Assembly: GCA_964384945.1 (NCBI GenBank)
Contig: CAYLMK010000001.1
Span: 186,001 to 250,000, forward strand
DNA from: S015-6 sp964384945
GTDB taxonomy: Bacteria; Desulfobacterota; DSWW01
DNA: 64,000 bases
Reading direction: 5' to 3'
Shown: positions 7,172 through 15,995 of the stretch, piece after piece
How the letters are laid out: each line of letters opens with the position of its first letter
Position numbering within the stretch: the first letter of the stretch is position 1
Program-made: the position numbers and the translations under genes
The notes under the pieces: generated by a model
What the model saw: only the letters and a program-made list of their open reading frames with translations
What the model was told of the DNA's origin: nothing
Database searches by the model: none

Positions 7172-9604
7172 TCACGGGCCGCCCTTGCCGTCAAAAGGAA
7201 CCGCGCCGGGACCGATCCCGCCTCCGCTGCCGCCCTCTGCCTGCCAGGCACACCCCTGTGTGCCGCAGGGTTTCCGTGCCTTGCCCTTCCGCACGGCGAG
7301 CACGTTCAGGAAGGCCGGGATGATGACCAGGGCGGCCACGGCGTTGGTCATCATGATCAGCGGGATCAGCAGGCCCAGGTATACGACCGGCATGAAGCTG
7401 GAGAACAGGAGCACCGAAAACCCCCCCGCGACGGCGATCGCATTGAAGAAGATCGATCGTCCGGCGGTCTCCATCGTCACGCGGACGGTGGTCGCGAGAT
7501 CTTTGCTTCGGGCCGCCTCGATCCGGTAGCGGCTGATGAAGTGGATCGAGTAGTCCACGCCGATCCCCACACAGACGCTTGCGATCAGGGCCGTGCCCAT
7601 GTTCAGCGGAATCCCGGAAACCACCATCAGGGCGAAGCTGAAGCTGATCGTGATGATCAGGGGGATCACGCCGATCACGGCATGCAGGAAGGATCGAAAC
7701 ATGAGGACCAGAAGAGCCAGGACCACGACATAGCTCACCGCCAGGCTCTCAATCTGGCCGAGCACCAGATAGCGGACCAGCTTCAGATTGATCACCCCGT
7801 TGCCCAGCCTGCCGATACTCGCCTTGCCCGCGAACAGCTCGGCCGCCGCCTCGTCCAGGGCGTCGACCACTTCCTGGAAGACGTCCGAGCTGTTGGATTT
7901 CACGTTCACCTCGATGTTGGCGCGACGGTATCCGTCGTCGACGGTCTCCGCCAGTTCGGTTCCTCCCGACATATCGTAGAGAAGCAGGTACTGACCGATC
8001 AGGGCCCGCCCCTCTTCCGGCGAGAGTCCGTCGGAAGGCCCGGGAACATGGTCGAAGGCCGGGTCACTGTCGTGAAGGACCCGGTGCATCCTGGCCAGGA
8101 AGTCGGCCATGGAGCGCGTCATGCCGACCGCCTCCAGGGACTCCAGTCGGTCCTGGAGGCGGCGGATTCGCCAGGGCAGGTCCGGATCCTTCAGGCCTTC
8201 CTCTTCGCCGCTGTCGACCTGGATGTGGATCGCACCCGTGCCCGGGAAGTGTTCGTTGATGAACTCGTCGGCCACGCGCACCTCGGAATTCTCCCGGAAA
8301 TAACGCACCGGATCCTGCCGTACGCGAAGGCGGGTGGAGATCGCCCCGGTCAGGACCGCACCGAGCAGAAAGACCGCGATCACCGGTCTTGCGTAGCGAA
8401 GGCTCAGCCGTCCGATGCGGATGCTCAGGCCCCGCATCCCGCGCCGGTCGTCCGAAAAAAGCGGGTGCGGGACCCGCTTCGGCCTTCCCAGCAGAACCAG
8501 GCAGGCCGGCAGCAAGGAAAGCGAGAAGACCATGGCGACCAGGATGCCGAAGGCCACGGCGGCGCCGAACTCGCGAATGGGCACGATGTTCGCCGTACAC
8601 AGGGAAAGGAAGCCCACGGAGGTCGTGACGGATGTCATGACCACCGGCGCATTCATCTCCTTCATGGTCCGGAGCACGGCCGACCGGTTGTCCACGCCCA
8701 TGGCGAGCTGGTGGTAATACTCGCTGATCACATGGATGCCGTCGGCGATGCCCATGGCCATCAGAATGATCGGGATGCTGGTGGAAATGATGGTGATCTT
8801 CAGTCCCGCCAGATGCATGGCGCCGAAGGTCCAGACGATCGCGGCCACGACCACGGCCAGGGGGATCCACACGCCGCGGAGGCTTCGGAAGGCCAGCCAC
8901 AGCAGCAGAACGACCACGGCCGAAACCACGGGCAGCATGACCCGGTTGTCCCGGTCCATGTACTTGTCGGCCAGGCCGGTGATGATCGGATAGCCGGCCA
9001 CATAGGCCCGGCCCGGGCCCGGCTCCCCGGCCAGCATCCCCTTCAGGGCGTCGTAGGCCCTCACACAGGCGAGGGTCTCCCAGGGGTCGAAGGTCGGGCG
9101 GGCCAGGATCCATGTCGCCTTTCCGTCGGGCGAAACAAGACTCCTTCGGATCATCGGATCGTGCGCCAGGGCCTGCCGGAGCCGCTCCGTTTCCCCGGCC
9201 GCCCCGGGAACCGCCTCCAGCAGAGGGCCGACGACGATCTCGCCTTCCGAGGAGGTAATGCTCTCCACCGTGGCGAGCGATGTCACCTCTTCCACGAACC
9301 CGCTCGCCTCCAGCCAGGCGGAGATCCGGGCCACCTGGGCGATCATCGCGGGCGAGTACACCCCCTCCTGGCTGAAAAGGGCCACGGCGATCCGGGCCTT
9401 GATGTCGAAGTGCTTCCTGAAGTCCTCATAATACCCGTGGAGCGGATCGTCGGCGGGCAGCAATCCCTCGGCGGAATGATCGCGATCCACATCCTTTGCG
9501 AACCAGGCAAAGAAGAGGGTCAGGGCCAGCGTGAGGGCGATCACCGCCCGTGGGTGGCGGGTGAAGGCCAGCGTGATCCGAGGCAGGTCTTCCGCACGGC
9601 TCAT
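7172..9604 (-). CDS. MMPL/RND-superfamily exporter (HpnN-like)
   Basis: Inner-membrane transporter of the RND superfamily, about 810 residues, with the two-fold repeat of one TM helix, a large periplasmic domain and five TM helices. Characteristic segments are MGIADGIHVISEYYHQL in the first half and GIGVDYSIHFISRYRIE in the second; the buried Asp of each is expected to relay protons. Such MMPL proteins move lipids (hopanoids, mycolates, polyketide lipids) rather than drugs. No membrane-fusion protein or outer-membrane channel is adjacent, typical of MMPL rather than AcrB systems. The ATG at 9604 is used; a GTG at 9613 is an alternative, and neither has a strong ribosome site. By position in the cluster it may export the product of the KAS III-like enzyme. 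Confidence 0.85.
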   Translation of the reverse strand: MSRAEDLPRITLAFTRHPRAVIALTLALTLFFAWFAKDVDRDHSAEGLLPADDPLHGYYEDFRKHFDIKARIAVALFSQEGVYSPAMIAQVARISAWLEASGFVEEVTSLATVESITSSEGEIVVGPLLEAVPGAAGETERLRQALAHDPMIRRSLVSPDGKATWILARPTFDPWETLACVRAYDALKGMLAGEPGPGRAYVAGYPIITGLADKYMDRDNRVMLPVVSAVVVLLLWLAFRSLRGVWIPLAVVVAAIVWTFGAMHLAGLKITIISTSIPIILMAMGIADGIHVISEYYHQLAMGVDNRSAVLRTMKEMNAPVVMTSVTTSVGFLSLCTANIVPIREFGAAVAFGILVAMVFSLSLLPACLVLLGRPKRVPHPLFSDDRRGMRGLSIRIGRLSLRYARPVIAVFLLGAVLTGAISTRLRVRQDPVRYFRENSEVRVADEFINEHFPGTGAIHIQVDSGEEEGLKDPDLPWRIRRLQDRLESLEAVGMTRSMADFLARMHRVLHDSDPAFDHVPGPSDGLSPEEGRALIGQYLLLYDMSGGTELAETVDDGYRRANIEVNVKSNSSDVFQEVVDALDEAAAELFAGKASIGRLGNGVINLKLVRYLVLGQIESLAVSYVVVLALLVLMFRSFLHAVIGVIPLIITISFSFALMVVSGIPLNMGTALIASVCVGIGVDYSIHFISRYRIEAARSKDLATTVRVTMETAGRSIFFNAIAVAGGFSVLLFSSFMPVVYLGLLIPLIMMTNAVAALVIIPAFLNVLAVRKGKARKPCGTQGCAWQAEGGSGGGIGPGAVPFDGKGGP

Positions 9605-9660
9605 GGGGGGCACGGCAAGGTAGGCATTCGAGTGGCTCCCTGGACCAAACCCGTTATCCT

Positions 9661-11214
9661 TTACATATAGCCCAGGCTCTGAAGCTTCCTGACCATCTCG
9701 GCGTTCTCCTTGGCAGAGAGGATGGAGCCAACCGCCTGCCCGAAGGATCCGCGCAGCGCCTCCGCCTCCCCGCGCAGCCCGGCGACCCTCTCGTCTTGCG
9801 GATCCGACAGGGGCTTTGTCTCCAGGGGATCGTCCCGCAGGTCGTAATACTCGACGGGCGCGTCCGGCTCAAAGGGCGCGTAAGCGAGCTTCCGGCCGCC
9901 TCGCCGCACCCCGCGTATGAGAAAGATCCTCTCCGCCTGGGCGCCGCCTCGCGCCTCGAGGTAGGTCGAACGGTCTTCCCCGGCGCCGTCGGTCATCAGC
10001 TCCCAGTAGCTCGACCCATCCCAGCCGCTGCCCGACGTCTCGAGCCGAAACGCCCGGAGCAGGGTTGGAAGAAAATCGATGTGCCGGACCTCGGTTTCGA
10101 GGCGGCGCCCCTCCGGAAAGGCCCCCTTCCCCACGAGGACGGCCGGCACCCGCTGAAGGTAATCGTAGACATGGTACCCGTGCTGAAGCAGATGCTCGTT
10201 CAGGGAGTTCTTGACGAGCTGAAGCTGGGCCGCCTCCGATCTTCCCATGGCCACGGCCATGAAAAGCATGACATCGTTGAGCTTCTGCTTGAGGTTCGCC
10301 AGGCCTCCCGATTCGCCCCGCAGGCCCCTGCCGAGCTGGATCCGGTAGCGGGCGAGCCCGATCAGCAACAGGCTCGCCATCATCAGAAGCCGCTGCCTGA
10401 GGCCGATCCTTGCCCCCTTCTCCGCTGCGATCCGGGAGAGTTCCCCGGCAAACGCGTGGAGGCGCGGCTTTCCCGCCATCAGGTCCACCGTGCTGTCGAT
10501 CGACCCGGCCGCCGCACCGAGGGGCGGCAGCCTGAGCTTCCGAAGAAAGTACGGCACCAGCGTATTCTCGCCGGGCCGCTCAAGGACGCATTCCCCGTGA
10601 TCGCCCGTCAGGATCACGGCGGTGTCTTCTCCGGCCGCCTCGACCAGATCCCCGATGTACGCATCGAGCCCGGACAGGCTCCGGTCGTAAGGCGTTTGGC
10701 CGAACTCCGGGGAATCGAACCTGGGCCGGACCTGCCGCGGAACATGGGCCTCCCAGAGGTGCACGACCAGGAAGTAGGGCGCCCGGAAGGCCCCGGCCCG
10801 CAGCCGTGCGAGCAGTTCCTCTCCCCAGCCGGTGAAGCAGTACGCCTCCTGCCTCCGGAAGCGGTATTCGGAGAAGCCCCGGTCCAGGCCGAGAATCGGG
10901 GCCAGGGGCCCGGTCATCTCCGCATAGGTATGGTAGCCGTTTGCGGCGAAGAGCTCGGCCAGGGTGGCGGCCCGGGGGTCGAGCTTGACGCCCACCATTC
11001 CCACCACACCGTGGTTGCCGGCGTACCGGCCCGTGAAGAGGGAGGCAAAGGAGGGGGCGGTCATGCTGTTCTCGACGAATACGTTCGGCAGGGACGTGCC
11101 GCGCCGGGTGAGCCGGTCGATATGCGGCGTCTTGCACGTACGGTCCGGCGAGAAGAGCCTGTCCGACCGCAGGCAGTCGATCACGATGACCAGCAGATTG
11201 GGCCTATCCCGCAT
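9661..11214 (-). CDS. Sulfatase/alkaline-phosphatase-fold hydrolase with Thr at the nucleophile position
   Basis: Member of the sulfatase branch of the alkaline phosphatase superfamily. Metal ligands are visible in the N-terminal LLVIVIDCLRSDRL and in ILTGDHGE. The active-site segment reads TAPSFASLFTGRYAGNHG, where sulfatases have C/S-x-P-x-R. A threonine takes the formylglycine position and phenylalanine the arginine position. It therefore cannot be matured as a classical sulfatase and is more likely a phosphodiesterase or phospho-group transferase. No signal peptide is visible, so it appears cytoplasmic. ATG 11214 is 41 bases after the KAS III-like gene, which supports co-transcription; a GTG at 11223 is an alternative start. 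Confidence 0.75.
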   Translation of the reverse strand: MRDRPNLLVIVIDCLRSDRLFSPDRTCKTPHIDRLTRRGTSLPNVFVENSMTAPSFASLFTGRYAGNHGVVGMVGVKLDPRAATLAELFAANGYHTYAEMTGPLAPILGLDRGFSEYRFRRQEAYCFTGWGEELLARLRAGAFRAPYFLVVHLWEAHVPRQVRPRFDSPEFGQTPYDRSLSGLDAYIGDLVEAAGEDTAVILTGDHGECVLERPGENTLVPYFLRKLRLPPLGAAAGSIDSTVDLMAGKPRLHAFAGELSRIAAEKGARIGLRQRLLMMASLLLIGLARYRIQLGRGLRGESGGLANLKQKLNDVMLFMAVAMGRSEAAQLQLVKNSLNEHLLQHGYHVYDYLQRVPAVLVGKGAFPEGRRLETEVRHIDFLPTLLRAFRLETSGSGWDGSSYWELMTDGAGEDRSTYLEARGGAQAERIFLIRGVRRGGRKLAYAPFEPDAPVEYYDLRDDPLETKPLSDPQDERVAGLRGEAEALRGSFGQAVGSILSAKENAEMVRKLQSLGYM

Positions 11215-11255
11215 GACGGCCACCGCCCGAAGAGGCGCCCCGACTTACGAGGCCG

Positions 11256-12329
11256 CTAGTAGGAGAAGACCATGATGCCGGCCTGCACGCCGGCGGCCGG
11301 GCAGATGAAGACCCCGCGGTTGCCCGGCCGGAGGCGGCCGTCCTGCTTGGCAAGCCACAGGCCGAGCGGGAAGCTCGCGCAGGCGACGTTCCCGTACTCC
11401 GGGAAGAAAGACCGGTAGGTATCCGGCACGCAGAGCTTCGCCTCTCGAAAGAAGGGCATGGCCAGGTCATCGATGATCTTGCCGATGTCGTGAAGAAAGA
11501 GATTCTCATAGGTGAAATCCTTCCACTCCTCTTCTGCGAGCAACTCGACCAGCAGATCCGCCACAGCCTGCAATCCCGTTCGGACCAGTCGAGAAGAGTG
11601 GGAGGACAAGCGGTACCGTTCTCCGAAGCGGTAATTGAGGCCGATGTGGCAGGTTTCGTAGGTGCCGTCCACGATGCGGTAGAAGAACCGCATGTGCTTC
11701 GGGTTGCTCACATAGAAGGGCTCGTGCGTCCCCTGCAGGATGACCGCGCCCGCCGCATCGCCGATCGTGAGAGAGGCGGACTTCACCGAAAAATCGGCCA
11801 GGCTCCTGCAGGCGAAATCGGCCCAGTCGTAGGTGCGCTCCCCGGTGGCGATCAGGACGGTTCGGTAATTGCCGCTTCGGATCAGGCAGTCGGCCAATTC
11901 CATCGACTTCATGAAGCTCGTGCAGGCGTCCTGGGTGTCGATCACGTTCGCCCGGGTCGCCCCCAGCTCGTGCCGCAGGATATGGGCCGTGGCCGGCTCG
12001 ACCAGGGCCTTGGACATCCCGGCGAAAATGATCAGGTCGAGGTCCTCGGCGCCGAGGCCTGCGTCCTTCAGGGCCAGCTTCGAGGCGACGCGCGCAATAT
12101 CCGTGCAGTACTGACCCTCCTGGCACCAGTAGCGCGTCACGTTCCCGGACTTGGCGAGCAGGCACCTCGCCCTCTTTATCAGTTGCGCGCAGTCCTGCGC
12201 ATCGAGGTGGACGGCGCTCGCCCTCCGCAAGAGCTCGATCACGTCCTCGTTGGTGACCTTCCGCTCGGGTACGTAAGCCCCCACGCCCACGATTCTCGAT
12301 GCGATCCCTCTGCGGCCGTTGCCGTTCAC
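11256..12329 (-). CDS. 3-oxoacyl-ACP synthase III-like (KAS III/FabH family) enzyme
   Basis: Thiolase-fold condensing enzyme. The Cys-His-Asn triad of KAS III is intact: Cys136 in DTQDACTSFMKS, His280 in FLHDIGK and Asn314 in EYGNVACAS. The start IVGVGAYVPERKVTNEDV is typical of FabH-like proteins. It sits with no other fatty-acid genes, and it heads a minus-strand unit with a phosphatase-fold hydrolase, an RND exporter and a methyltransferase. A specialised role in making a secondary or envelope lipid is more likely than general fatty-acid initiation. The start is GTG at 12329. The condensed acyl substrate is unknown. Confidence 0.8.
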   Translation of the reverse strand: MNGNGRRGIASRIVGVGAYVPERKVTNEDVIELLRRASAVHLDAQDCAQLIKRARCLLAKSGNVTRYWCQEGQYCTDIARVASKLALKDAGLGAEDLDLIIFAGMSKALVEPATAHILRHELGATRANVIDTQDACTSFMKSMELADCLIRSGNYRTVLIATGERTYDWADFACRSLADFSVKSASLTIGDAAGAVILQGTHEPFYVSNPKHMRFFYRIVDGTYETCHIGLNYRFGERYRLSSHSSRLVRTGLQAVADLLVELLAEEEWKDFTYENLFLHDIGKIIDDLAMPFFREAKLCVPDTYRSFFPEYGNVACASFPLGLWLAKQDGRLRPGNRGVFICPAAGVQAGIMVFSY

Positions 12330-12474
12330 GATCCTGTTCTCCCGAGGCGTTGTTCAACCCGCCCGGTACCCGGCCCGGCTTGCGACGAGCTGGTCTCGGT
12401 CCGGGCAAGGCCTGCCGCGCGAGGGGGGAAGCACGGCCCTTCATACAAAGAGAAATAACGTTTTTCTAGTTACA

Positions 12475-12503
12475 AGATTAGACAATCTTTCCCCTCCCGT
12501 CAA
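12475..12503 (-). promoter_or_regulatory. Candidate sigma-70 promoter of the KAS III/hydrolase/RND cluster
   Basis: Reading on the minus strand: TTGACG (12503-12498), a 17-base spacer, TAATCT (12480-12475). It lies in the A+T-rich part of the 292-base gap between the radical SAM gene and the KAS III-like gene and leaves a leader of about 140 bases. The rest of this gap holds no supported gene. Confidence 0.4.
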
Positions 12504-12621
12504 GTCAATCGATAATCGATGGCGCCTCGTCCCGCTCAGCGCGGCCCGGCCGCGCCGGTTTGGACGAACGAATAGGATGGCCCGGCTGCGGCTTGCATGT
12601 CAACTCCGGCCCGTCCTGGCA

Positions 12622-14271
12622 TCAGGACGGCGGGAGCCCCTGGATCCTCGCGTCGATCTTCGGGATCATGTGCTCGTAAGTGTAACGATAGAAGTGGGCC
12701 CCTGTGAAGAGGAAGAGGATGGCGCCGGGCAGGCGCTCCGGAAGTCGCCCGGTCACGGCGAGCAGGAACCGGAGGGCTTGGCGGCTGTAGGCGGGCGGAA
12801 GGCCCCGAGCGAAGCGGGCCAGCGCCTTGACCTGCCCGGCAAGGGACGATCGCGGGCGTCCCGCTCTCTTCCGCCGGGGGCGGAACAGCCCGAGAGCAAG
12901 AGGCCCCAGCAGGAGCAGGTTTCGGAACCCGGCCTGCAGAGAGGGCGGCCGGGGCAGCCTGGAGAATTGCTCGAGCGCCCGTTCGAAGTAGGCCTCGGGC
13001 CTGTAGAGGGCCGCCAGCATGTCGCGATACCCCTCCAGGAGCCTTCTTTCCGGCAGGACCGTCCGGATGTTGGTGGTCCCGTCCCCGAGCGTTCCCTCCA
13101 CGTCCTGCTTCAGGCGCCCCTCCCGTTTCATCCTCTCGTACAGGCCGGTCCCCGGAAAGGCGGACAGGAGCTCCACAAAGGCGTTGGGGATGGCGGCGCT
13201 GCGGATGAAGTCGATCTGGCGGTCAAAGATATCCTCCCCATCGCTGTCGAAACCGACGATGAATCCGCCGTGAACGACCATTCCGGCACGCTGGATCGTC
13301 CGCACCGAATCGAGCAGCGACCCCCGGGTGTTCTGAACCTTGCCCGTCTCGCGGAGGCCTTCCAGGGAGGGAGTCTCGATCCCCAGAAAGACGCCCCTGA
13401 ATCCCGCCTCCACCATCTGCTCGAGCAGCCCTCGGTTGCGGGAAAGGTCCAGGGAGGCCTGGGTGATGTAGTAGAAAGGATGCCCGTTTCCTTCATTCCA
13501 TCGGCTCATCTTCTCCAGCAGCTCTCCCGCCCCCTTCTTGTCGCCGATGAAGTTGTCGTCGGCCACGAAGACCCCTCCGCGGTAACCGGAGCGGAACAAT
13601 GTCTCGATTTCCAGCACAAGCTGATCGGGAGGCTTGGTCCTGACGGCATGGCCGAACAAGGCCGTCACGTCGCAGAACTCGCAACGGTAGGGACATCCGC
13701 GCGAGAATTGAACCGCCATCATCGCGTATTCGGAGAGGTTCAGAAGATCGAAGCGGGGGCAGGGAGACGCTGCAAGGTCGGGCTTTTCGCCCGAGGTGTA
13801 AATCCTCTCCAGGCTGCCCTTCTCGAGGTCCCGGAGGAACCGCGGCCACGTGGTCTCCCCCTCATCCAGCACCAGCACGTCGCAAAGGGGCGCGCACTCC
13901 TCGGGACAGGCGGTGGGATAAGGCCCGCCGAAGACAACGAGTTTTCCCGCCGCTCGCGCCCGGCGGGCCGGCCCGCGCAGGCCCTTCGCCTGATTGAGCA
14001 TGGCGGTGAAACAGACCACATCCGCCCAGTCGAGGTCGCCCTCCGTCAGCGGACGGCAGTTCAGATCGGCCAGCCGAAGGCCGAACCCGGGAGGGGTCAG
14101 GGCCGCGATCGTGAGCAGGCCCAGCGGCGGCATGCTCATCTTTTTGGCAACGGCCTGAAGGCTGTAGGTCATCCCCCAGTAGGTCCGAGGAAATTCCGGG
14201 CAGACGAGCAGAATGTTCCGGCACTCGGACGGCGCGATTCGAGGCCTCGGGCCTCGGAAGATCGGGTCCAT
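12622..14271 (-). CDS. B12-binding-domain radical SAM protein (DUF4070-type, HpnP-like family)
   Basis: Radical SAM enzyme of 549 residues. Residues about 15-165 form a cobalamin-binding-like Rossmann domain (VVFGGPYPT, LDEGETTWPRF). The cluster motif CPYRCEFC supplies Cys193, Cys197 and Cys200. The C-terminal region (GFIVGFDSDGEDIFDRQIDF onward) matches the DUF4070 type found in the hopanoid 2-methylase HpnP and many uncharacterised relatives. Expected chemistry is methyl transfer or another radical modification of an unactivated carbon. It lies upstream of the KAS III/RND genes on the same strand, separated by a promoter-bearing gap. No ribosome site precedes ATG 14271, and a -10-like element sits 6 bases upstream, so the mRNA may be leaderless. 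Substrate unknown; a lipid is plausible. Confidence 0.8.
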   Translation of the reverse strand: MDPIFRGPRPRIAPSECRNILLVCPEFPRTYWGMTYSLQAVAKKMSMPPLGLLTIAALTPPGFGLRLADLNCRPLTEGDLDWADVVCFTAMLNQAKGLRGPARRARAAGKLVVFGGPYPTACPEECAPLCDVLVLDEGETTWPRFLRDLEKGSLERIYTSGEKPDLAASPCPRFDLLNLSEYAMMAVQFSRGCPYRCEFCDVTALFGHAVRTKPPDQLVLEIETLFRSGYRGGVFVADDNFIGDKKGAGELLEKMSRWNEGNGHPFYYITQASLDLSRNRGLLEQMVEAGFRGVFLGIETPSLEGLRETGKVQNTRGSLLDSVRTIQRAGMVVHGGFIVGFDSDGEDIFDRQIDFIRSAAIPNAFVELLSAFPGTGLYERMKREGRLKQDVEGTLGDGTTNIRTVLPERRLLEGYRDMLAALYRPEAYFERALEQFSRLPRPPSLQAGFRNLLLLGPLALGLFRPRRKRAGRPRSSLAGQVKALARFARGLPPAYSRQALRFLLAVTGRLPERLPGAILFLFTGAHFYRYTYEHMIPKIDARIQGLPPS

Positions 14272-14277
14272 CCAATC

Positions 14278-14283
14278 ATTGTA
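14278..14283 (-). promoter_or_regulatory. Candidate extended -10 element of the radical SAM gene
   Basis: Minus strand reads GTGCTACAAT, an extended -10 (TGC plus TACAAT, 5 of 6 to consensus). Only 6 bases separate it from ATG 14271, so transcription would start at or next to the start codon. The -35 position (AAGACC) is weak. Confidence 0.4.
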
Positions 14284-14340
14284 GCACGATCCGGCGCGAC
14301 GGTCTTGCGTCTACGTCTCCCTCCGCGTGAAATTCACTTC

Positions 14341-14641
14341 ATGGTCATCTATGATACGGTTGAGGTCTTTACGGCCTGCATGAAGGAGCCCTGTACCGAC
14401 CGCCCGGAGAGCCGCGGCTTTCCGACGCTCGACAGGGAGGAGATGCACCGGCGCATGGTCGAGGTCCACCGGGCGGATCTGCAGATCGCCGCCCACCCCA
14501 TCGGAGAGGCGGCCAACCGGGTTCATGCTGGATGCGGCCTGCGCCCGGTTCGAGGACTCGGTCAGGGGAAGCCTGAGCGTCGGGAAGCTCGACGACATGC
14601 TCCTCTTCAGCGCTACCCCCGCGGCACGACCCTTCGGTTGA
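14341..14641 (+). pseudogene. Decayed C-terminal remnant of a YtcJ-like amidohydrolase
   Basis: From 14341 the frame reads an amidohydrolase-like stretch (SRGFPTLDREEMHRRMVEVH, then LQIAAHPIGEAANR), matching the H-A-I-G-D-A-A region of YtcJ-type metal-dependent amidohydrolases. At about 14520 the homology jumps to another frame and continues as MLDAACARFED and GSLSVGKLDDMLLFS, the usual C-terminal strand of this family, ending at TGA 14639-14641. The first two-thirds of the gene are absent; upstream is the divergent radical SAM gene. One frameshift plus N-terminal loss makes this a relic, not a gene. Confidence 0.7.
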
Positions 14642-14755
14642 ACCGCCTCCTGCTTGTCTTGGACTGTCGCATGGGGTATGAATGTCTCGACCCTACCTCG
14701 GCGGGGTCCAGTGCCGGACGCCTGGATCATCATCCCAAGGGAGAACCAATCTCTC

Positions 14756-15880
14756 ATGACGGCCGCAGCCCGTGACGTGAAAGACGGTTCGGGGAAAGAC
14801 AGGAAAGACGAGAAGCCCATCGTCATCACGGGCGGCTGCGGTTTCATCGGCCTCAACCTGCTTTACCACCTGGCATCGAAGGGTCGTTACCGCCGCTACG
14901 TGATCGTGGACAATCTTTCCGTCGGCAGGGTGGCGGACGTGGAGAGCGCCCTCGGCGAATTGGGTACATGGAATGTTGAGGCAGGGCCGGCCCGTGGCAA
15001 GCCGGCGGCGGACTGCCGCTGGTACAGGCTCGAGCGCCCCGGCAAGGGCGGGCCGCACATCTGCTCGGTAGAACTCCACCGTCACGACATCCGCAACGCC
15101 CAGGGCCTGGCCGAAATCCTGGCTGGCTCCTCGGCCGTCGTACACCTGGCCGCCCAGACGGGCGTGATTCCCTCCCTGGAGAACCCGGTCCAAGACATGG
15201 AGCAGAACGTGGGCGGCACACTCAACGTTCTGGAGGCCTGCCGCATCACGGGAACCCCCCGTTTTGTCTTCGCCTCATCGAGCGCTCCCCTTGGAGAGCA
15301 GGAGCCCCCGATCGACGAGTCCAAGGTGCCGCGGCCGCTGTCCCCTTACGGGGCGAGCAAACTCGCCGGGGAGGGCTACTGCTCGGCCTATGCCGGCTCT
15401 TTCGGCCTCGAGACCGTTGCCCTGAGGTTCTCCAACGTCTACGGGCCGAGGTCCACCTACAAGGGCTCGGTCGTGGCAACGTTCGTGAAAAACATACTCT
15501 CCGACACACCGCTGACCATCTACGGCTCAGGGGGACAGACCCGCGACTTCATCTATGTTGAGGATCTTTGCGATGCGATCGATCGTGCCCTGTCGGTATC
15601 AGACCCGAAGGCCTTCGGCTCGGTGTTCCAGATAGCCACATTTCGGGAAACCACGGTGAACGAGCTGGCAGAAAGGCTCAAAACAATCGCGGAGAAGGCC
15701 GGCCTGGGCCCTGTCCGGATTCTCTACGAGGCGGAGCGGACCGGCGAGATCAAGCGATCCTTCTCCGATATCTCTCGCGCCGAAGGGCTGCTCGGCTACC
15801 GGCCTGTGTATGACCTGGACAAGGGGCTCACAAAGACCTGGGAATGGTTCCTTGCCAGGCGAGACACGTTCCTTCCCTAG
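14756..15880 (+). CDS. NAD-dependent sugar-nucleotide epimerase/dehydratase (extended SDR)
   Basis: Extended short-chain dehydrogenase of the GalE/UDP-glucuronate 4-epimerase type. It has the NAD motif TGGCGFIGLNLLYHL, the catalytic YGASKLAGEGYC (YxxxK), and the later LRFSNVYGPR and TRDFIYVEDLCDAI. A stretch of about 40 residues after beta2 (roughly residues 65-105) is longer than usual. Start ATG 14756 is preceded by AGGGAG at 12 bases; the frame extends further upstream through the amidohydrolase relic, so earlier starts are unlikely. It most likely interconverts nucleotide-sugar epimers for surface polysaccharide or LPS; no glycosyltransferase lies nearby to fix the substrate. A strong hairpin follows at 15961. 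Confidence 0.85.
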   Translation: MTAAARDVKDGSGKDRKDEKPIVITGGCGFIGLNLLYHLASKGRYRRYVIVDNLSVGRVADVESALGELGTWNVEAGPARGKPAADCRWYRLERPGKGGPHICSVELHRHDIRNAQGLAEILAGSSAVVHLAAQTGVIPSLENPVQDMEQNVGGTLNVLEACRITGTPRFVFASSSAPLGEQEPPIDESKVPRPLSPYGASKLAGEGYCSAYAGSFGLETVALRFSNVYGPRSTYKGSVVATFVKNILSDTPLTIYGSGGQTRDFIYVEDLCDAIDRALSVSDPKAFGSVFQIATFRETTVNELAERLKTIAEKAGLGPVRILYEAERTGEIKRSFSDISRAEGLLGYRPVYDLDKGLTKTWEWFLARRDTFLP

Positions 15881-15960
15881 GATCGGCCGCCTGCCGCTAC
15901 CCCTCGGCACAGCGGACTCGCAACTCCAAGATGGACGCCATACCTGGCACACAATACAAA

Positions 15961-15986
15961 GGGGGTTACGATCTCTCGTAACCCCC
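15961..15986 (-). terminator. Rho-independent terminator hairpin (probably bidirectional)
   Basis: Perfect 10-bp stem GGGGGTTACG/CGTAACCCCC with a 6-base loop. On the minus strand it follows tRNA-Asp and is trailed by TTTGTATTGT. On the plus strand it follows the epimerase gene. Confidence 0.75.
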
Positions 15987-15995
15987 TGATTCTAT

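Noticed and set aside
6029..9670. 1213-codon plus-strand open frame opposite the methyltransferase and RND genes
   Set aside because: Composition dominated by Asp/His/Gly/Arg from antisense codons; the minus-strand frames encode clear families.
11256..12329. Housekeeping fabH
   Set aside because: Triad is right, but there are no plsX, fabD, fabG or acpP neighbours and it is grouped with exporter and modification genes.
12319..14775. 818-codon plus-strand frame spanning the radical SAM gene
   Set aside because: Antisense shadow over most of its length. Only its last part (from 14341) has protein meaning, and that belongs to the amidohydrolase relic.
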